64,000 nucleotides of DNA from Macrothele yani. Its lineage: Eukaryota > Arthropoda > Arachnida > Araneae > Macrothelidae. This document shows positions 52,682 to 63,772 of the stretch, one piece after another. The notes below the pieces were generated by a model that was not told where the DNA came from, ran no database searches, and worked only from the letters and a program-made list of their open reading frames with translations. A program made the position numbers and the translations under genes. Where the stretch lies: NCBI GenBank assembly GCA_039090855.1, contig CM077001.1:119786922-119850921 (forward strand), written 5' to 3'. Within the stretch, counting starts at the first letter, position 1. Each line of letters begins with the position of its first letter.

Positions 52682-52898
52682 CCGTGCGGGTGGAGCAGCA
52701 GTTTAAACGCTAGCTTATGACAATTCGTCCGACATAGGTCTGGGTTCGAATCCTGTTAGTGCATGGATATTGTGTTTGACTTACGCTACTGGCTGTCTCC
52801 CTTCTCTGGAACCAGTGGCCCAAAATTCGGGACGGGCGACTGCTTATAGCCTATTGAGTTGCTCATGGTGGTTGTTAAACCACCAAACAAACAAAAAA
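52682..52898 (+). repeat. SINE-1 with perfect 13-bp target duplication
   Basis: Plus-strand copy: head GTGGAGCAGCAGTTTAAACG, B box GGTTCGAATCC, body CCCTTCTCTGGAACCAGTGG and GGGACGGGCGACTGCTTATA, and an A-rich tail. Flanks TTCCGTAAATTAG at 52669-52681 and 52899-52911. Confidence 0.93.
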
Positions 52899-53089
52899 TT
52901 CCGTAAATTAGAAAATTTCATGAAATTTTATTCCAATATTTCGCTTACAAAAAGGTATTACACCGAAGTGCCAAAAGTGATGGGATACCAGTATGCAGAT
53001 TTTTAACTGGCGCTGCCGTCGTATAAAGGCCTCGACGCCCTCCACGAATTTTATCAGTTGCGAGGTGTAATCTCGTGAGTCAGGTTGTG

Positions 53090-53396
53090 AACTTCGATAT
53101 AAACTGGGTGAATGACATTTATTTTGTTTGATGATAACCGTGCTGAACTTGGGTGTAAACTTGATATATGACATTTATTTTGTTTCCTGATAATCGTGCT
53201 GAATTTCGGTATAAACTGGGTGAATGGTATTTATTTTGCTCGCTGATAACCGTGTTGAATTTCGATATAAACTGGGTGAATGGCATGTATTTTGTTTGCA
53301 GATAACTGTGCTGAACTCAGATGTAAACTGGGTGAATGGTATTTGTTTTACTCGCTGATAACCGTGTAGAATTTCGATATAAGCTGGGTGAATGAC
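53090..53396 (+). repeat. Tandem repeat, ~56-bp unit, 5-6 copies
   Basis: AAACTGGGTGAATG-type starts recur about every 56 bases (53101, 53213, 53325 and others), with TTTATTTTGTTTG and GATAACCGTGCTGAA in each. A further unit lies at 54128-54186, beyond a duplicated segment. Confidence 0.85.
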
Positions 53397-53822
53397 AATT
53401 TGAAAATCCTCCAAATACGTGTCGTCAGTGAATAAGCAAACAGATCGCTCTTTCCACGTTAACCCTTTAACGACCATAACGCCCAAAACGCCCGTACATA
53501 CAAATGGCCATAGCCGCCCGAAACACCTAGAGTGAGTCAGATTTCCTACCCTTACCTGTTTTTCAAATTTGAACTACTTATGAGGGATCAGCAGGAGTCA
53601 CTTTCAGTCACTATTGTTGTTATTAAACAAAAAAGTGAACCAATAGTCCGTTTCGGGCGTTATGGTATTTAGAGTGATACAAGAATTTGGGGTCATAGTC
53701 GTTAAAGGGTTAAGCAACGCATAGCAACCGAAAAATTGTTAATCGGCTGCCGCCGGGGAATTGAATCCCGAATCTCTCGATATCTAGCCGAGCGCATTAG
53801 CCTTACACCACGGTGGCCAACA
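53397..53822. repeat. Duplicated segment, copy 1, with tRNA-like end
   Basis: GAAAATCCTCCAAATAC to the tRNA-like region matches 53965-54129 once the MITE 53463-53709 is removed. On the minus strand the end (about 53747-53818) resembles a tRNA: anticodon-arm CTCGG-CTAGATA-TCGAG and B-box-like GGATTCAATTCCC. The acceptor strands do not pair well, so it is tRNA-derived rather than a gene. Confidence 0.65.
53463..53709. mobile_element. piggyBac-like MITE (247 bp) with TTAA duplication
   Basis: Ends CCCTTTAACGACCATAACG (53463) and the inverse CGTTAAAGGG (53709), flanked by TTAA (53459-53462 and 53710-53713). The paralogous segment at 53965-54129 lacks it (ACGTTTAGCAACG near 54021), giving a natural empty site. 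Confidence 0.9.
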
Positions 53823-53964
53823 ACCCACGGCGCCATGCCCGTTTTTCTGTCAGCATCTGACATTATAAATCCGCAAGATGGGCTCAGCTACTGAGACGTC
53901 TCCATCTGGTGGGCATTAACGCCACTGGCTATATATTAATTATAGCAGTTAAATCCAAAGGGCG

Positions 53965-54129
53965 AAAATCCTCCAAATACCTGGCGTCAGTGAATAAACA
54001 AAGACATCGCTCTTTCTACGTTTAGCAACGCACAGCAACCGAAAAATTGTTATTCGGCCGCCGCCGCCGCCGGGGAATTGAATCCCGAATCTCTCGATAT
54101 CTAGCCGAGCGCGTTAGCCTTACACCACA
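53965..54129. repeat. Duplicated segment, copy 2 (empty site), with tRNA-like end
   Basis: Paralogue of 53397-53822 without the MITE. The tRNA-like end is at about 54060-54129, with an expanded GCC run (CCGCCGCCGCCG). Confidence 0.65.
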
Positions 54130-54189
54130 TTATATGGGTGAATGTCATTTATTTTATTTGCTGATAACCGTGCTGAACTTCAATGTATA

Positions 54190-55655
54190 CGGTTTCTTCA
54201 AAAACGTTGATTTTAATATGCAGTTAAAATAACAAAGAAGAATATTACGGAATTCTAGGGATGTATAGAAATTTCGGTTTATGCGGAACTGCGTATTATG
54301 CGAACTCGTTATATGTGGGTTCAACTGTATTATAAATTATCGCAGAAACCCTCCACTCGCTTTTTAACTTAGAATATATTATTCTAGTTGGTCACTTTGA
54401 TTGTCCAAAACCGAATCCCCCTTGAGATATGGAAGTTGTGACTGTTACAGAGTTCTGTTTGTTTTTTTGTTTTTTTTTTTCTATAATTGGTGCAGTGACC
54501 CTGAATTTGGAACTGAGGATCCTTCCACTCAAGCTTTCGATGATATAATCGTTATAAAATTGCTAAAAAATGTTTATGCTTTTACCTTTAACGACGTTGA
54601 AACGTACTCATTGAATTACGAACTTCATCTTCAGATATGCTGGCTATTATTATAGATGAATACTTATCAATATTATTGTTTTTAATATCGCTGAAATATT
54701 AATGCTGGTAACCACTGAATTGGAAAGTAAGCCAGTTGCATTTCAAAAGTGCTCCAAATTAATGAGTTAATTCAAGTAGTTTATCGAACACATACTAACG
54801 TTTATTTGATTCATTATTATGGAAATTCAAATTCGATTTCTTCCGGCCCGCCTCTTTCTAAAATTACTTTTAAATCAGTCATAGAATATTAGCTGTACCT
54901 TTCCCATTAACAACAGACTCTTACTCGCTTGATACTTAATTCACGTAAATGCCGCTAACAATGATTTGGTGCAAAATTTTTAATGCGCCTGTAAGGGAGA
55001 AATTTAATTAATATATTTTCACAATGCGTTGCGAAAGATAGGGACGTAAACAGATTTTTAAAAGTCCTTCGGCAATTTTTATCGTCTCTCAATTTTCTTT
55101 TGTTTTATTATCTGAAAACAACAGCCAAAACAAGTTCATTCTTTCAAAGGCTAAATTAATTCTTCTTGTGAAGCCTTAGGCGTATTAAATTTTACCTCAT
55201 AAATAAAACAAAACACGGAAATATGAGCTCATAAGATTTAAATATCGTATTAAATACTTACACAAAGTAAATGTGAAAGGAGCGGAACTATAATTTTCAT
55301 AAGTAAACATTTCACGCCTAAAATGTTCCCTATTGAAAGTTTTGAACCGTTTATTAAAATATTAGGTGCATTGTCTCGTGCAGCAACATACGAAGAACAA
55401 AATGTCAGCTTCAAAGAATTGCGTTCGAAACCGAAAGCCTATTCTTCAATTTTTCACCTTAATCGTAAACAAAAGAGGAGTTAGCACTCTGCCAGACTGA
55501 AATGGGGATATTAATATTCCCTGAAGATGACCGCTCAAGAATTTGAAGAGAGCTTGCCTTCAAATGTAACACAAACTGCCTCTATATACACAATGCGTTG
55601 CTGGTATCCACTGGCCGACAAAGTTAAGGTGACAAAAAAAACTGAGGTATGACTT
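54190..55655. other. No recognised feature (AT-rich)
   Basis: Only short frames and T-runs; no terminal repeats or RNA genes recognised. Confidence 0.45.
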
Positions 55656-55769
55656 TTTTAATCTACGATGTAATGAAACCATGAGGGTATGCAGCAATGC
55701 ACTGAAGTGTAACAACGAAACAAGCACACAAAAAAAACCACTCATATCTGCAAAACATTTTTTAATTTC

Positions 55770-55975
55770 CGATTATTTTGTTTGTTTGAGTGTTTAGCGG
55801 CCACCGTGAGCAACTCGTTGGGCGCATAACCAGTCGCTTGCACCCAAATTAAGGCTACTGGTTACAGGGAAGAGAGAGCCACCGTAAGACAAACACAATA
55901 TCCATATTTCACCGCTATTCGAACCTGGACCCATCTCGGACGAATGGTCAGAAGCCAGCGCTTAGACACACTGCG
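55770..55975 (-). repeat. SINE-1, antisense copy
   Basis: GTGTTTAGCGGCCACCGTGA, AACTCGTTGGGCGCATAACC, CAGGGAAGAGAGAGCC, then CCATCTCGGACGAATGGTCA and a diverged head. It lies between two degenerate single units of the 49-bp satellite (55664-55710 and ~55990-56015). Confidence 0.8.
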
Positions 55976-56067
55976 ATGAAATTAATCGTAGGGTGTACAG
56001 CAGTATATTGTAGTATAGCATCTAAACGAAATACAAAAACAACCTTCATATGGGTATAACTTTTCTG

Positions 56068-58912
56068 AATTTACTATGACATGAAACCAAAGGGGTGTTC
56101 AGCAATGTACACAGAATATTTAATATGACATGAAATCAAAGGAGTGTACAGAAATGTACACAGAATATTTACTATGACATGAAACCAAAGGGGTGTACAG
56201 CAACGTACACAGAACATTTACTATGACATGAAACCAAAGGGGTGTACAGCAATGTACACAGAACATTTACTATGACATGAAACCAAAGGGGTCTACAGCA
56301 ATGTACACAGAATATTTACTATGACATGAAACCAAAGGGGTGTACAGCAATGTACACAGAATATTTACTATGACATGAAACCAAAGGGGTGTACAGCAAT
56401 GTATACAGAATATTTACTATGATATGAAACCAAAGGGGTGTGCAGCAAAGTACACAGAATATTTGCTATGACATAAAACCAAAGAGGTGTACAGAAATGC
56501 ACGCAGAATATTTACTATGACGTGAAACCAAAGGGTCTACAGCAATGTATACAGAATATTTACTATGACATGAAACCAAAGGGGTCTGCAGCAATGTACA
56601 CAGAATATTTACTATGACATGAAACCAAAGGGGTCTACAGCAATGTACACAGAATATTTACTATGACATGAAACCAAAGGGGTGTACAGCAATGTACACA
56701 GAATATTTACTATGACATGAAACCAAAGGGGTGTACAGCAATGTATACAGAATATTTACTATGATATGAAACCAAAGGGGTGTACAGCAATGTACGCAGA
56801 ATATTTACTATGACATGAAACCAAAGGGGTGTACAGCAATGTACGCAGAATATTTACTATGACGTAAAACCAAAGGGTCTACAGCAATGTATACAGAATA
56901 TTTACTATGACATGAAACCAAAGGGGTCTGCAGCAATGTACACAGAATATTTACTATGACATAAAACCAAAGGGGTGTGCAGCAAAGTACACAGAATATT
57001 TGCTATGACATAAAACCAAAGAGGTGTACAGAAATGCACGCAGAATATTTACTATGACGTGAAACCAAAGGGTCTACAGCAATGTATACAGAATATTTAC
57101 TATGACATGAAACCAAAGGGGTCTGCAGCAATGTACACAGAATATTTACTATGACATGAAACCAAAGGGGTGTACAGCAATGTACACAGAATATTTACTA
57201 TGGCATGAAACCAAACGGGTGTACCGCAATGTACACAGTATATTTACTATGACATGAAACCAAAGGAGTGTACAGATGTACACAGGATATTTACTATGAC
57301 ATGAAACCAAAGGGGTGTACAGCAATGCGCACAGAATATTTACTATGACATGAAACCAAAGGGGTGTACAGCAATGTACACAGAATATTTACTATGACAT
57401 GAAACCAAAGGGGTGTACAGCAATGTACACAGAACATTTACTATGACATGAAACCAAAGGGGTGTTCAGCAATGTACGCAGAATATTTACTATGACATGA
57501 AACCAAAGGGGTGTACAGCAATGTACACAGAACATTTACTATGACATGAAACCAAAGGGGTGTTCAGCAATGTGCACAGAGTATTTACTATGACATGAAA
57601 CCAAAGGGGTGTACAGCAATGTACGCAGAATATTTACTATGACGTGAAACCAAAGGGGTCTACAGCAATGTATACAGAATATTTACTATGACATGAAACT
57701 AAAGGGGTCTGCAGCAATGTACACAGAATATTTACTATGACATGAAACCAAAGGGGTGTACAGCAAAGTACACAGAATATTTGCTATGACATAAAACCAA
57801 AGGGGTGTACAGAAATGTACACAGAATATTTACTATGACATGAAACCAAAGGGGTGTACAGCAATGTACACAGAATATTTACTATGACATGAAACCAAAG
57901 GGGTGTACAGCAATGTACACAGAATATTTACTATGACATGAAACCAAAGGGGTCTACAGCAATGTACACAGAATATTTGCTATGACATGAAACCAAAGGG
58001 GTGTACAACAAAGTACACAGAATATTTACTGACATGAAACCAAAGGGGTCTACAGCAATGTACACAGAATATTTGCTATGACATGAAACCAAAGGGGTGT
58101 ACAACAATGTACACAGAATATTTACTGACATGAAACCAAAGGGGTGTACAGCAATGTGCACAGTATATTTACTATGACATGAAACCAAAGGAGTGTACAG
58201 CAATGTACACAGAATATTTACTATGACATGAAACCAAAGGGGTGTACAGCAATGTACACAGAATATTTACTATGACATGAAACCAAAGGGGTGTACAGCA
58301 ATGTACACAGAACATTTACTATGACATGAAACCAAAGGGGTGTACAACAATGTACGCAGAATATTTACTATGGCGTGAAACCAAAGGGGTCTACAGCAAT
58401 GTACACAGAATATTTACTATGACATGAAACCAAAGGGGTCTGCAGCAATGTACACAGAATATTTACTATGACATGAAACCAAAGGGGTGTACAGCAATGT
58501 ACACAGAATATTTGCTATGACATGAAACCAAAGGGGTGTGCAACAAAGTACACAGAATATTTACTATGACATGAAACCAAAGGGGTGTACAGCAAAGTAC
58601 ACAGAATATTTGCTATGACATGAAACCAAAGGGGTGTACAGAAGTGTACACAGAATATTTACTATGACATGAAACCAAAGGGGTGTACAACAATGTACCC
58701 AGAATATTTACAATGCCATGAAACCAAAGGGGTGTACAGCAATGTACACAGTATATTTACTATGACATGAAACCAAAAGAGTGTACAGCAATGTACACAG
58801 GATATTTACTATGACATGAAACCAAAGGGGTGTACAGCAATGTACACAGAATATTTACTATGACATGAAACCAAAGGGGTCTACAGCAGTGTACACAGAA
58901 TATTTACTGAAT
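56068..58912 (+). repeat. 49-bp satellite, about 58 units
   Basis: Units read AATATTTACTATGACATGAA, then ACCAAAGGGGTGTACAGCAA, then TGTACACAG. Each has an inner inverted TGTAC...GTACA. Variants (GTGTGCAGCAAAG, GAGGTGTACAGAAATGCACG, the single-G loss AAAGGGTCTACAG) recur in the same order ~537 bases apart (for example 56438 and 56975), showing duplication of ~11-unit blocks. Because 49 is not divisible by three, the open minus frame at 57931-58203 is chance. Confidence 0.96.
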
Positions 58913-58914
58913 TA

Positions 58915-59295
58915 AGACCTCAATCCAAAGTGCGTTACTCCCGACCCTAGCATAACGAGGAGAATGACATGACCTGTAGGCTAATAGGGTCTGTATAAGA
59001 GGTTGGTGGTTCAGTTGAGAGCGACGTTACGGACGCGATGTGTAAATTCAAGGATTTATTTAGTTTACGAAAGACCATGTTGTGGTCATTCGAAGGGTTG
59101 ATCCGTCCATTTCGGAAACTTCTACACTTGTGTATAGTTCGCGAGCCTCTGTGTTTAAAATTACCTAGAAGTGGTGCCAAAATGGTGAAACAGCCAACCT
59201 GTGACGCAAATTTAAAGGGAAAAGTGGATTATAGAGTAAAACGATGGGTGCGTCACCTAGTACAGTACGATAGGTACAGCACATTTTTGCAGCTA
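58915..59295. other. No recognised feature
   Basis: An 88-codon plus frame at 59038-59304 resembles nothing I know. Confidence 0.4.
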
Positions 59296-59538
59296 ACGGC
59301 TTAATACAATATGGATCAACCAGAAACAATATCCCTCGCGACTATGCGTCGCACGGGTGGGTTACAAGATCAGACGCCCTATACGCTCTCCCCCTCTTCC
59401 CCTCAACAATACTCCACCGTTGTAGACTACTCTCATGGTGCCAACGATATTGTAATTGGACGATAAAAGATTGGAAGCGGGTATGTTGTTCGAATGAATC
59501 ACAATATGTATTTCACTACGCCGATGGCCGAGTCTATA

Positions 59539-60745
59539 AACTGAACAGCAATTGAATTAGAGACAGCTGGTGTTATGCAAATGTGGCGCTGTGGGCGGCC
59601 CTGTAAACGGAAACGACATGACGTATGCAGCGATCCGACAATATAAGGTGTGATGCGACGGGAATCAGTAAGAGTCGGACGCAGTATGGGTAAGACGAAG
59701 GATCTAAGCGCATTTGGTGGTGGGCAAATTGTCGGAGCCCGACGAATGGGTCAATCCATCTCGGAAGTCGTTCAGGCACTGGAATTTTCACAAGCCACTG
59801 TGCCACGGGTGCATCGAATCCGGTAAAACCATCCCTGCAAGGGCCAACTGCCGTGGACAAAAGCGTGTGGATGAGCGGGGTCATCGTCGGCAAGTTCGCA
59901 TTGTAACAGCGGATAGACGGGCCACAGTGCAAGACATCACTCGGCAATTTAACGCTGGTGCACAAAAACGTGTAAGCAGCCACACCATCCAGAACCATCT
60001 CCTCGCTATAGGGTACAGAAGCCATCGTCCCACAAGGGTACCGCTGCTGACCGCACATCACAGGATGCAAAGATTAGCATAGGCGCATTAACATCGCCAC
60101 TGGACCCTAGGCATGTGAAAAATGTTGCCTGGACTGATGAGTCGAGATTCACGTTGGTACATGCGGATGGCTGGATACGAGTACTACGCAAACCACATGA
60201 AGGGACGGATCCTTCTTGCCAGCAGGGTACTCTTCAAGCTGGTGGGGGTGGCATTCTCGTATGGGGACTGTTTACCTGGACTGAAATGAGACCCCTGGTA
60301 CGTGAGACATTGTCCCTCACAGGTCAACGTTACCGCGATATCCTGGAAGACCATTTGCTCCCGTTTGTGTGTCTTCAACATCCCATTGGGGACCTCATCT
60401 TTCAACAAGACAATGCACCGTGCCATCGCTCCCGAATTGTATCCGAATGGTTAAATAACCACTCCACCGACGTGACCTCGCTTCTTTGGCCAGCTAGGTC
60501 ACCTGACCTCAATCCCATCGAGCACATCTGGGATGCCATCGAGAGAGATGTACGAGGCTCTGACCCCCTCCATCAAATCTTCGTGAACTGTGGGAGCTTG
60601 TTCAGGGCTCGTGGATCCGTATGACTTCCCAACGCTTCCGGTGTCTTTTCGAATACATGCCGAGACGAATCGCCGCCGTCATCAGGGCGAAAGGTGGTGC
60701 TACATGTTACTAGACAGGTATCTCTAATTCAATTGCTCTTCAGTG
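59539..60745 (+). mobile_element. Tc1-like transposon (1207 bp)
   Basis: Ends AACTGAACAGCAATTGAATT (59539) and the inverse of CACTGAAGAGCAATTGAATT (60745), continuing AGAGA. TA flanks at 59537-59538 and 60746-60747. Inserted in an older Tc1 remnant. Confidence 0.9.
59686..60713 (+). pseudogene. Tc1-like transposase pseudogene (DD34E residues kept)
   Basis: Starts at ATG 59686 (MGKTKDLSAFGGGQIVGARR) with the first helix-turn-helix (ISEVVQALEFSQATVPRVHR), then a stop and frameshift at ~59822. The 59714-60082 frame gives GQKRVDERGHRRQVRIVTAD and the second DNA-binding half (HTIQNHLLAIGYRSHRPTRV). After another shift the 60115-60624 frame carries all catalytic blocks: VAWTDESRFTLVHADG, FQQDNAPCHRSR and [16 protein letters not shown] last shift near 60600 precedes PRRIAAVIRAKGG and the TAG at 60711-60713. 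Three or more frameshifts; inactive, though catalytic residues survive. Confidence 0.9.
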
Positions 60746-60861
60746 TAATTGGAGTCAGCAGCATGACGGTATGAATTCCTCATGCATAGCATCGACTGTC
60801 AGGCCGGTAGGGCGGTTGTATGATACGCGGCATGTTTACCTGTCAAGGGCTGGGAGCACTG

Positions 60862-60900
60862 AGGTGCGTGCGTGTGTGCGTGTGTGTGTGTGTGTGTGTG
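60862..60900. repeat. (GT)n microsatellite
   Basis: GTGCGTGTGTGCGTGTGTGT and continuing GT repeats. Confidence 0.95.
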
Positions 60901-61139
60901 GACCAACGCATGGAAGCAGACTACTAAAAGGGACTGCTTGCAGACGATGCACACTCCACAGTGTTTTACCTTTTTCTTGAAGGGGTGAGTACTTCTAGAA
61001 CAAAAATGCCCCATGACATCGTGTCGCCTTGGACAAGAGACCTCGAATCACTGTGCTGATATGAGACATCTCGAATCACCCCAGACTCGCCTGATCTCAA
61101 CCCAATTTAACATCTGTGGGTTGTTGTGTCTGTGGTAGC

Positions 61140-61505
61140 TGTCCACAGTAATGTCATTCATCAGCCTTCTAGTCATTTTCTTTTACCTATTCTACCGGAC
61201 GACTCAGAAACCCTGAGTCGTCTTTTAAACGATCAGTGTGACGTGTCCTCTGTTTTCTCATTTCTTCGTGTTACCGGTGCTTTCGTTTTGTGTAATCTGT
61301 TTCTGTTTTATCGGCCTTTTGCACCTTTTATATAATGTTTTATTACATAATGTTAAACCTTTTTATTTGCTCTGGTTTTATCTCATAATCTGTTATCTTT
61401 TCACATTGTTTTTGTTACGTTAATCATATGATTCTTCGGTTTGGTTGTTATGTAGTTCGTTGTTGTTTTTATCGGCCTCTTACACCGCTTGTTCTGTTTT
61501 ATGTC
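61140..61505. other. No recognised gene
   Basis: T-rich stretch with repeated TGTTTTATCGGCC-type segments near 61300 and 61470; nothing else seen. Confidence 0.4.
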
Positions 61506-61509
61506 ATTG

Positions 61510-61692
61510 TAGTTTGCTACAAATTTTGAAGATGACAATCCGTTTTTTGGTGCAAATATGACAAGGATCGTAAGTCAGATAATATCCGAAAACTTAAAAA
61601 TTTCGTCGTCCTGGAGCGGGAATCAAACCCACGTCTCCCAGATAGCGCCCGGAGTATGCAAACCACTACACCACCCAGAACGACCGTCTCAA
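61510..61692 (-). repeat. SINE-2 (second tRNA-derived family)
   Basis: On the minus strand: GGTCGTTCTGGGTGGTGTAG, TGGTTTGCATACTCCGGGCG, B box GGGTTTGATTCCC, CAGGACGACGAAATTTTTAA, then a body CGGATATTATCTGACTTACG and a tail GGATTGTCATCTTCAAAATT. Copies also at 62018-62221, 63360-63560 and 63655-63770. Confidence 0.8.
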
Positions 61693-62017
61693 GTTTTCGA
61701 TTAATTTTAATATATATTTAATTGGTCGTTCTGGTCTATATATATTTGAATGGTCGACCAAGTCTCAAGTTTCCGATTAATTTGAATAGAAATTTGAATT
61801 AATTTTAGTATATATTTGATTGGTTGTTCTGGTCTATATATATGTGAATGGTCGACCAAGTCTCAAGTTTCCGATTAACTTGAATATAAATTTGAATTAA
61901 TTTTAATATATATGTGAATGGTCGTTGTGTTCTATATATATTTGAATGGTCGACCAAGTCTCAAGTTTCCGATTAATTTGAATATAAATTTTAATTAATT
62001 TTAATATACTGTATATT
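61693..62017 (+). repeat. Tandem repeat, ~105-bp unit, ~3 copies
   Basis: TGGTCGACCAAGTCTCAAGT and GATTAATTTGAATATAAATT recur in order near 61750, 61850 and 61940. The unit resembles the 5' flank of SINE-2 copies (compare 63555-63590), so it probably derives from that element. Confidence 0.8.
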
Positions 62018-62221
62018 TGAATGGTCGTTCTGTGTGGTACAGTGGTTAGCATACCCAGGCGCTATCTGGGAGACGCGGATTTGAATCCCGCTTCAGGACG
62101 ACGAAATTTTCAAGTTTTCGGATATTATCTGACTTACCATCCTTGTCATATTTACACCAAAAAAACGGATTGTCATATTCAAAATTTGTATTATATGGTG
62201 TAATCCCGTATTCCATTCAAG
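62018..62221 (+). repeat. SINE-2, plus-strand copy with a good cloverleaf
   Basis: tRNA-like head: GTCGTTCTG pairs over 9 bp with CAGGACGAC, anticodon arm CCCAG-GCGCTAT-CTGGG, T arm with TTTGAAT loop, A-box region GTACAGTGGTTAGCAT. The body is CGGATATTATCTGACTTACC, and the tail CGGATTGTCATATTCAAAAT reaches TGTAATCCCGTATTCCATTC. Confidence 0.82.
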
Positions 62222-62225
62222 ATTG

Positions 62226-62399
62226 TTGTCTGTTATTCTTCCACGGTGTGAAAACACAAGTTTGTCCTCGAAGGGCATTGAATCCGTGTCCTCACCTTAC
62301 TGCGGAGTACGTTGCTCTCCCAACTGAGCTACGCGGACAGAATGTCTCGCTGCGGATTTGTCGTCTTGACACATGTTTTCACCTCTGTAGTACGTCACA
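62226..62399 (-). mobile_element. Solo LTR of a divergent tRNA-bearing TRIM relative
   Basis: Minus-strand LTR starts TGTGACGTAC, as in the main TRIM family, is 174 bp, and is flanked by a perfect 4-bp duplication (ATTG on the plus strand, 62222-62225 and 62400-62403). It carries a tRNA-like core (62263-62338, minus): acceptor GTCCGCG with CGAGGAC, A box TAGCTCAGTTGG, B box GGATTCAATGCC, anticodon-arm position TACT-CCGC-AGTA. Inverted GGTGAAAACA and TGTTTTCACACC bracket the core. It sits at the tail of a SINE-2 copy. Confidence 0.75.
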
Positions 62400-62403
62400 A
62401 TTG

Positions 62404-63355
62404 TACATATTTTCATTCATTAGACTTGGCTCTCTTTGTCCCTTTCGAGGCCCTTGCAGCACTAAACACTAACCAACCAACCATCCACAGTAACGATATG
62501 GATAGACTACTCCACTTCATATAGTTACAGTGGGCCGCAATAGAAACAGCTTGGTTGGAGATCCCCACGCAACTGTACAGACACCTAGTGGAGTCGATGA
62601 TACGTTCCTAAGAAATGAAATATGTATTCTTCATATCAGAAAAGAATTACTGATTTAATATAGGATAACTGATTTAAATAATATTTTGGAGTAATGGACT
62701 GTTTGCGAATGACTCTTCCCAGTGTGTGAACTGCAGATGGTTCGTTCCTATCTCTGTGGATAATCATTCAATCCATAATTTTACTGCGACGGAAGTCGCA
62801 GCACATTTAACTTTCTTCCTCGCAATGAATAGGAAACGCATTTACAGTAAAAAAAAAAAAAAAAAGTAATGGTGAGAATTAATAAGAGTCTACCGTAATG
62901 TGAGTGAGCGATTAACAATGAGCTGGAAAATCTGGTGAAACTTAAGAATGGAAATGAGACGTGAATGGCACTTTTGAATGGTGTGAGCGAATGTTTGGCG
63001 GCGAGCAGAGATTGCTTCCTGAACGTACGGTGAATGGGTCTTCTAAGATCTTGCTCTAAGTTAATGGGTCTTCTGAGGTTTTGCTAAAAAGTGCTGTGAA
63101 TGTGTGTGTGTGTGGGAAGGGAGAGTTAAAAATCTAATTTTGCTGACCTTTTCATCTAGACGTTTTGAAGCAAAGGGTGACTTGCTTACTGAGTGTAGTG
63201 AGACAACCGGCCCTGAGTGAGACAACCGGCAAAGCGAATGAGCAATCGTTTGAGTAAGCATTTGTGATTGATGAATAAATTCCCAAGAATGAATAGCTTA
63301 TGTCATCACTAATGTTTCGAAATGTTTCTGAAATGTCAAAAGATAGCTTTAATGT
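62404..63355. other. No recognised gene; poly(A) run near 62850 and (TG)n near 63095
   Basis: GTGAGACAACCGGC is repeated at ~63198 and ~63220. Otherwise only short frames. Confidence 0.4.
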
Positions 63356-63359
63356 TAAA

Positions 63360-63560
63360 TGAAATACGGGATTACAATATACAATGCAAATTTTGGAGAT
63401 GACAATCCATTTTCTGGTGTAATTATGACAAGGATGGTGAGTCAGATAATATCCGAAAACTTGAAAATTTCGTCGTCCTGGAGCGGAAATCGAATCCGCG
63501 TCTCCCAGATAGCGCCCGGGTATGCTAACCACTACACCACCTAGAACAACCAAGTCTCAA
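63360..63560 (-). repeat. SINE-2, antisense copy
   Basis: Same order as 61510-61692 (tail, CAAGGATGGTGAGTCAGATA, AATTTCGTCGTCCTGGAGCG, GCGCCCGGGTATGCTAACCA, CACCTAGAACAACC), reading on the minus strand. Confidence 0.82.
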
Positions 63561-63654
63561 GTTGCTGATTAATTTGAATATAACCATCACAGGAGTAGGT
63601 AGTCGAAGCAACCGGCATTCATGTTTTGCGAATCTGGAGACTAAGAAACCCGTG

Positions 63655-63770
63655 TTTTCGGATATTATCTGACTTACCAAACATCCTTGTCATAATTACA
63701 CCAAAAAAACGGATTATCATTTTCCAAATTTGTGTTATATGGTGTAATCCCGTATTTCATTCATGATTTA
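63655..63770 (+). repeat. SINE-2 3' fragment
   Basis: TTTTCGGATATTATCTGACT to GTGTAATCCCGTATTTCATT; the tRNA-like head is missing. Confidence 0.8.
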
Positions 63771-63772
63771 TC

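Larger units (their letters stand above)
59300..61135 (+). pseudogene. Older Tc1-like remnant split by a younger Tc1
   Basis: Before the inner element the plus strand reads CNWTIKDWKRVCCSNESQY and VFHYADGRVY (59440-59535), the first catalytic region with Asp changed to Asn. Near 61070-61120 a PDLNPI-like block marks the C-terminal Glu region. The inner element 59539-60745 interrupts it. Terminal repeats not seen. Confidence 0.6.

Noticed and set aside
53747..53818. A functional minus-strand tRNA (anticodon arm looks canonical)
   Set aside because: Acceptor strands do not pair, and a near copy is nearby; it is a repeat derived from a tRNA.
57931..58203. 90-codon minus frame with repeating peptides
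   Set aside because: Chance opening in the 49-bp satellite, which shifts frame each unit.
56068..58912. Regularly spaced repeats resembling a CRISPR array
   Set aside because: Units are contiguous with no unique spacers, in a eukaryotic transposon-rich setting; it is a 49-bp satellite.
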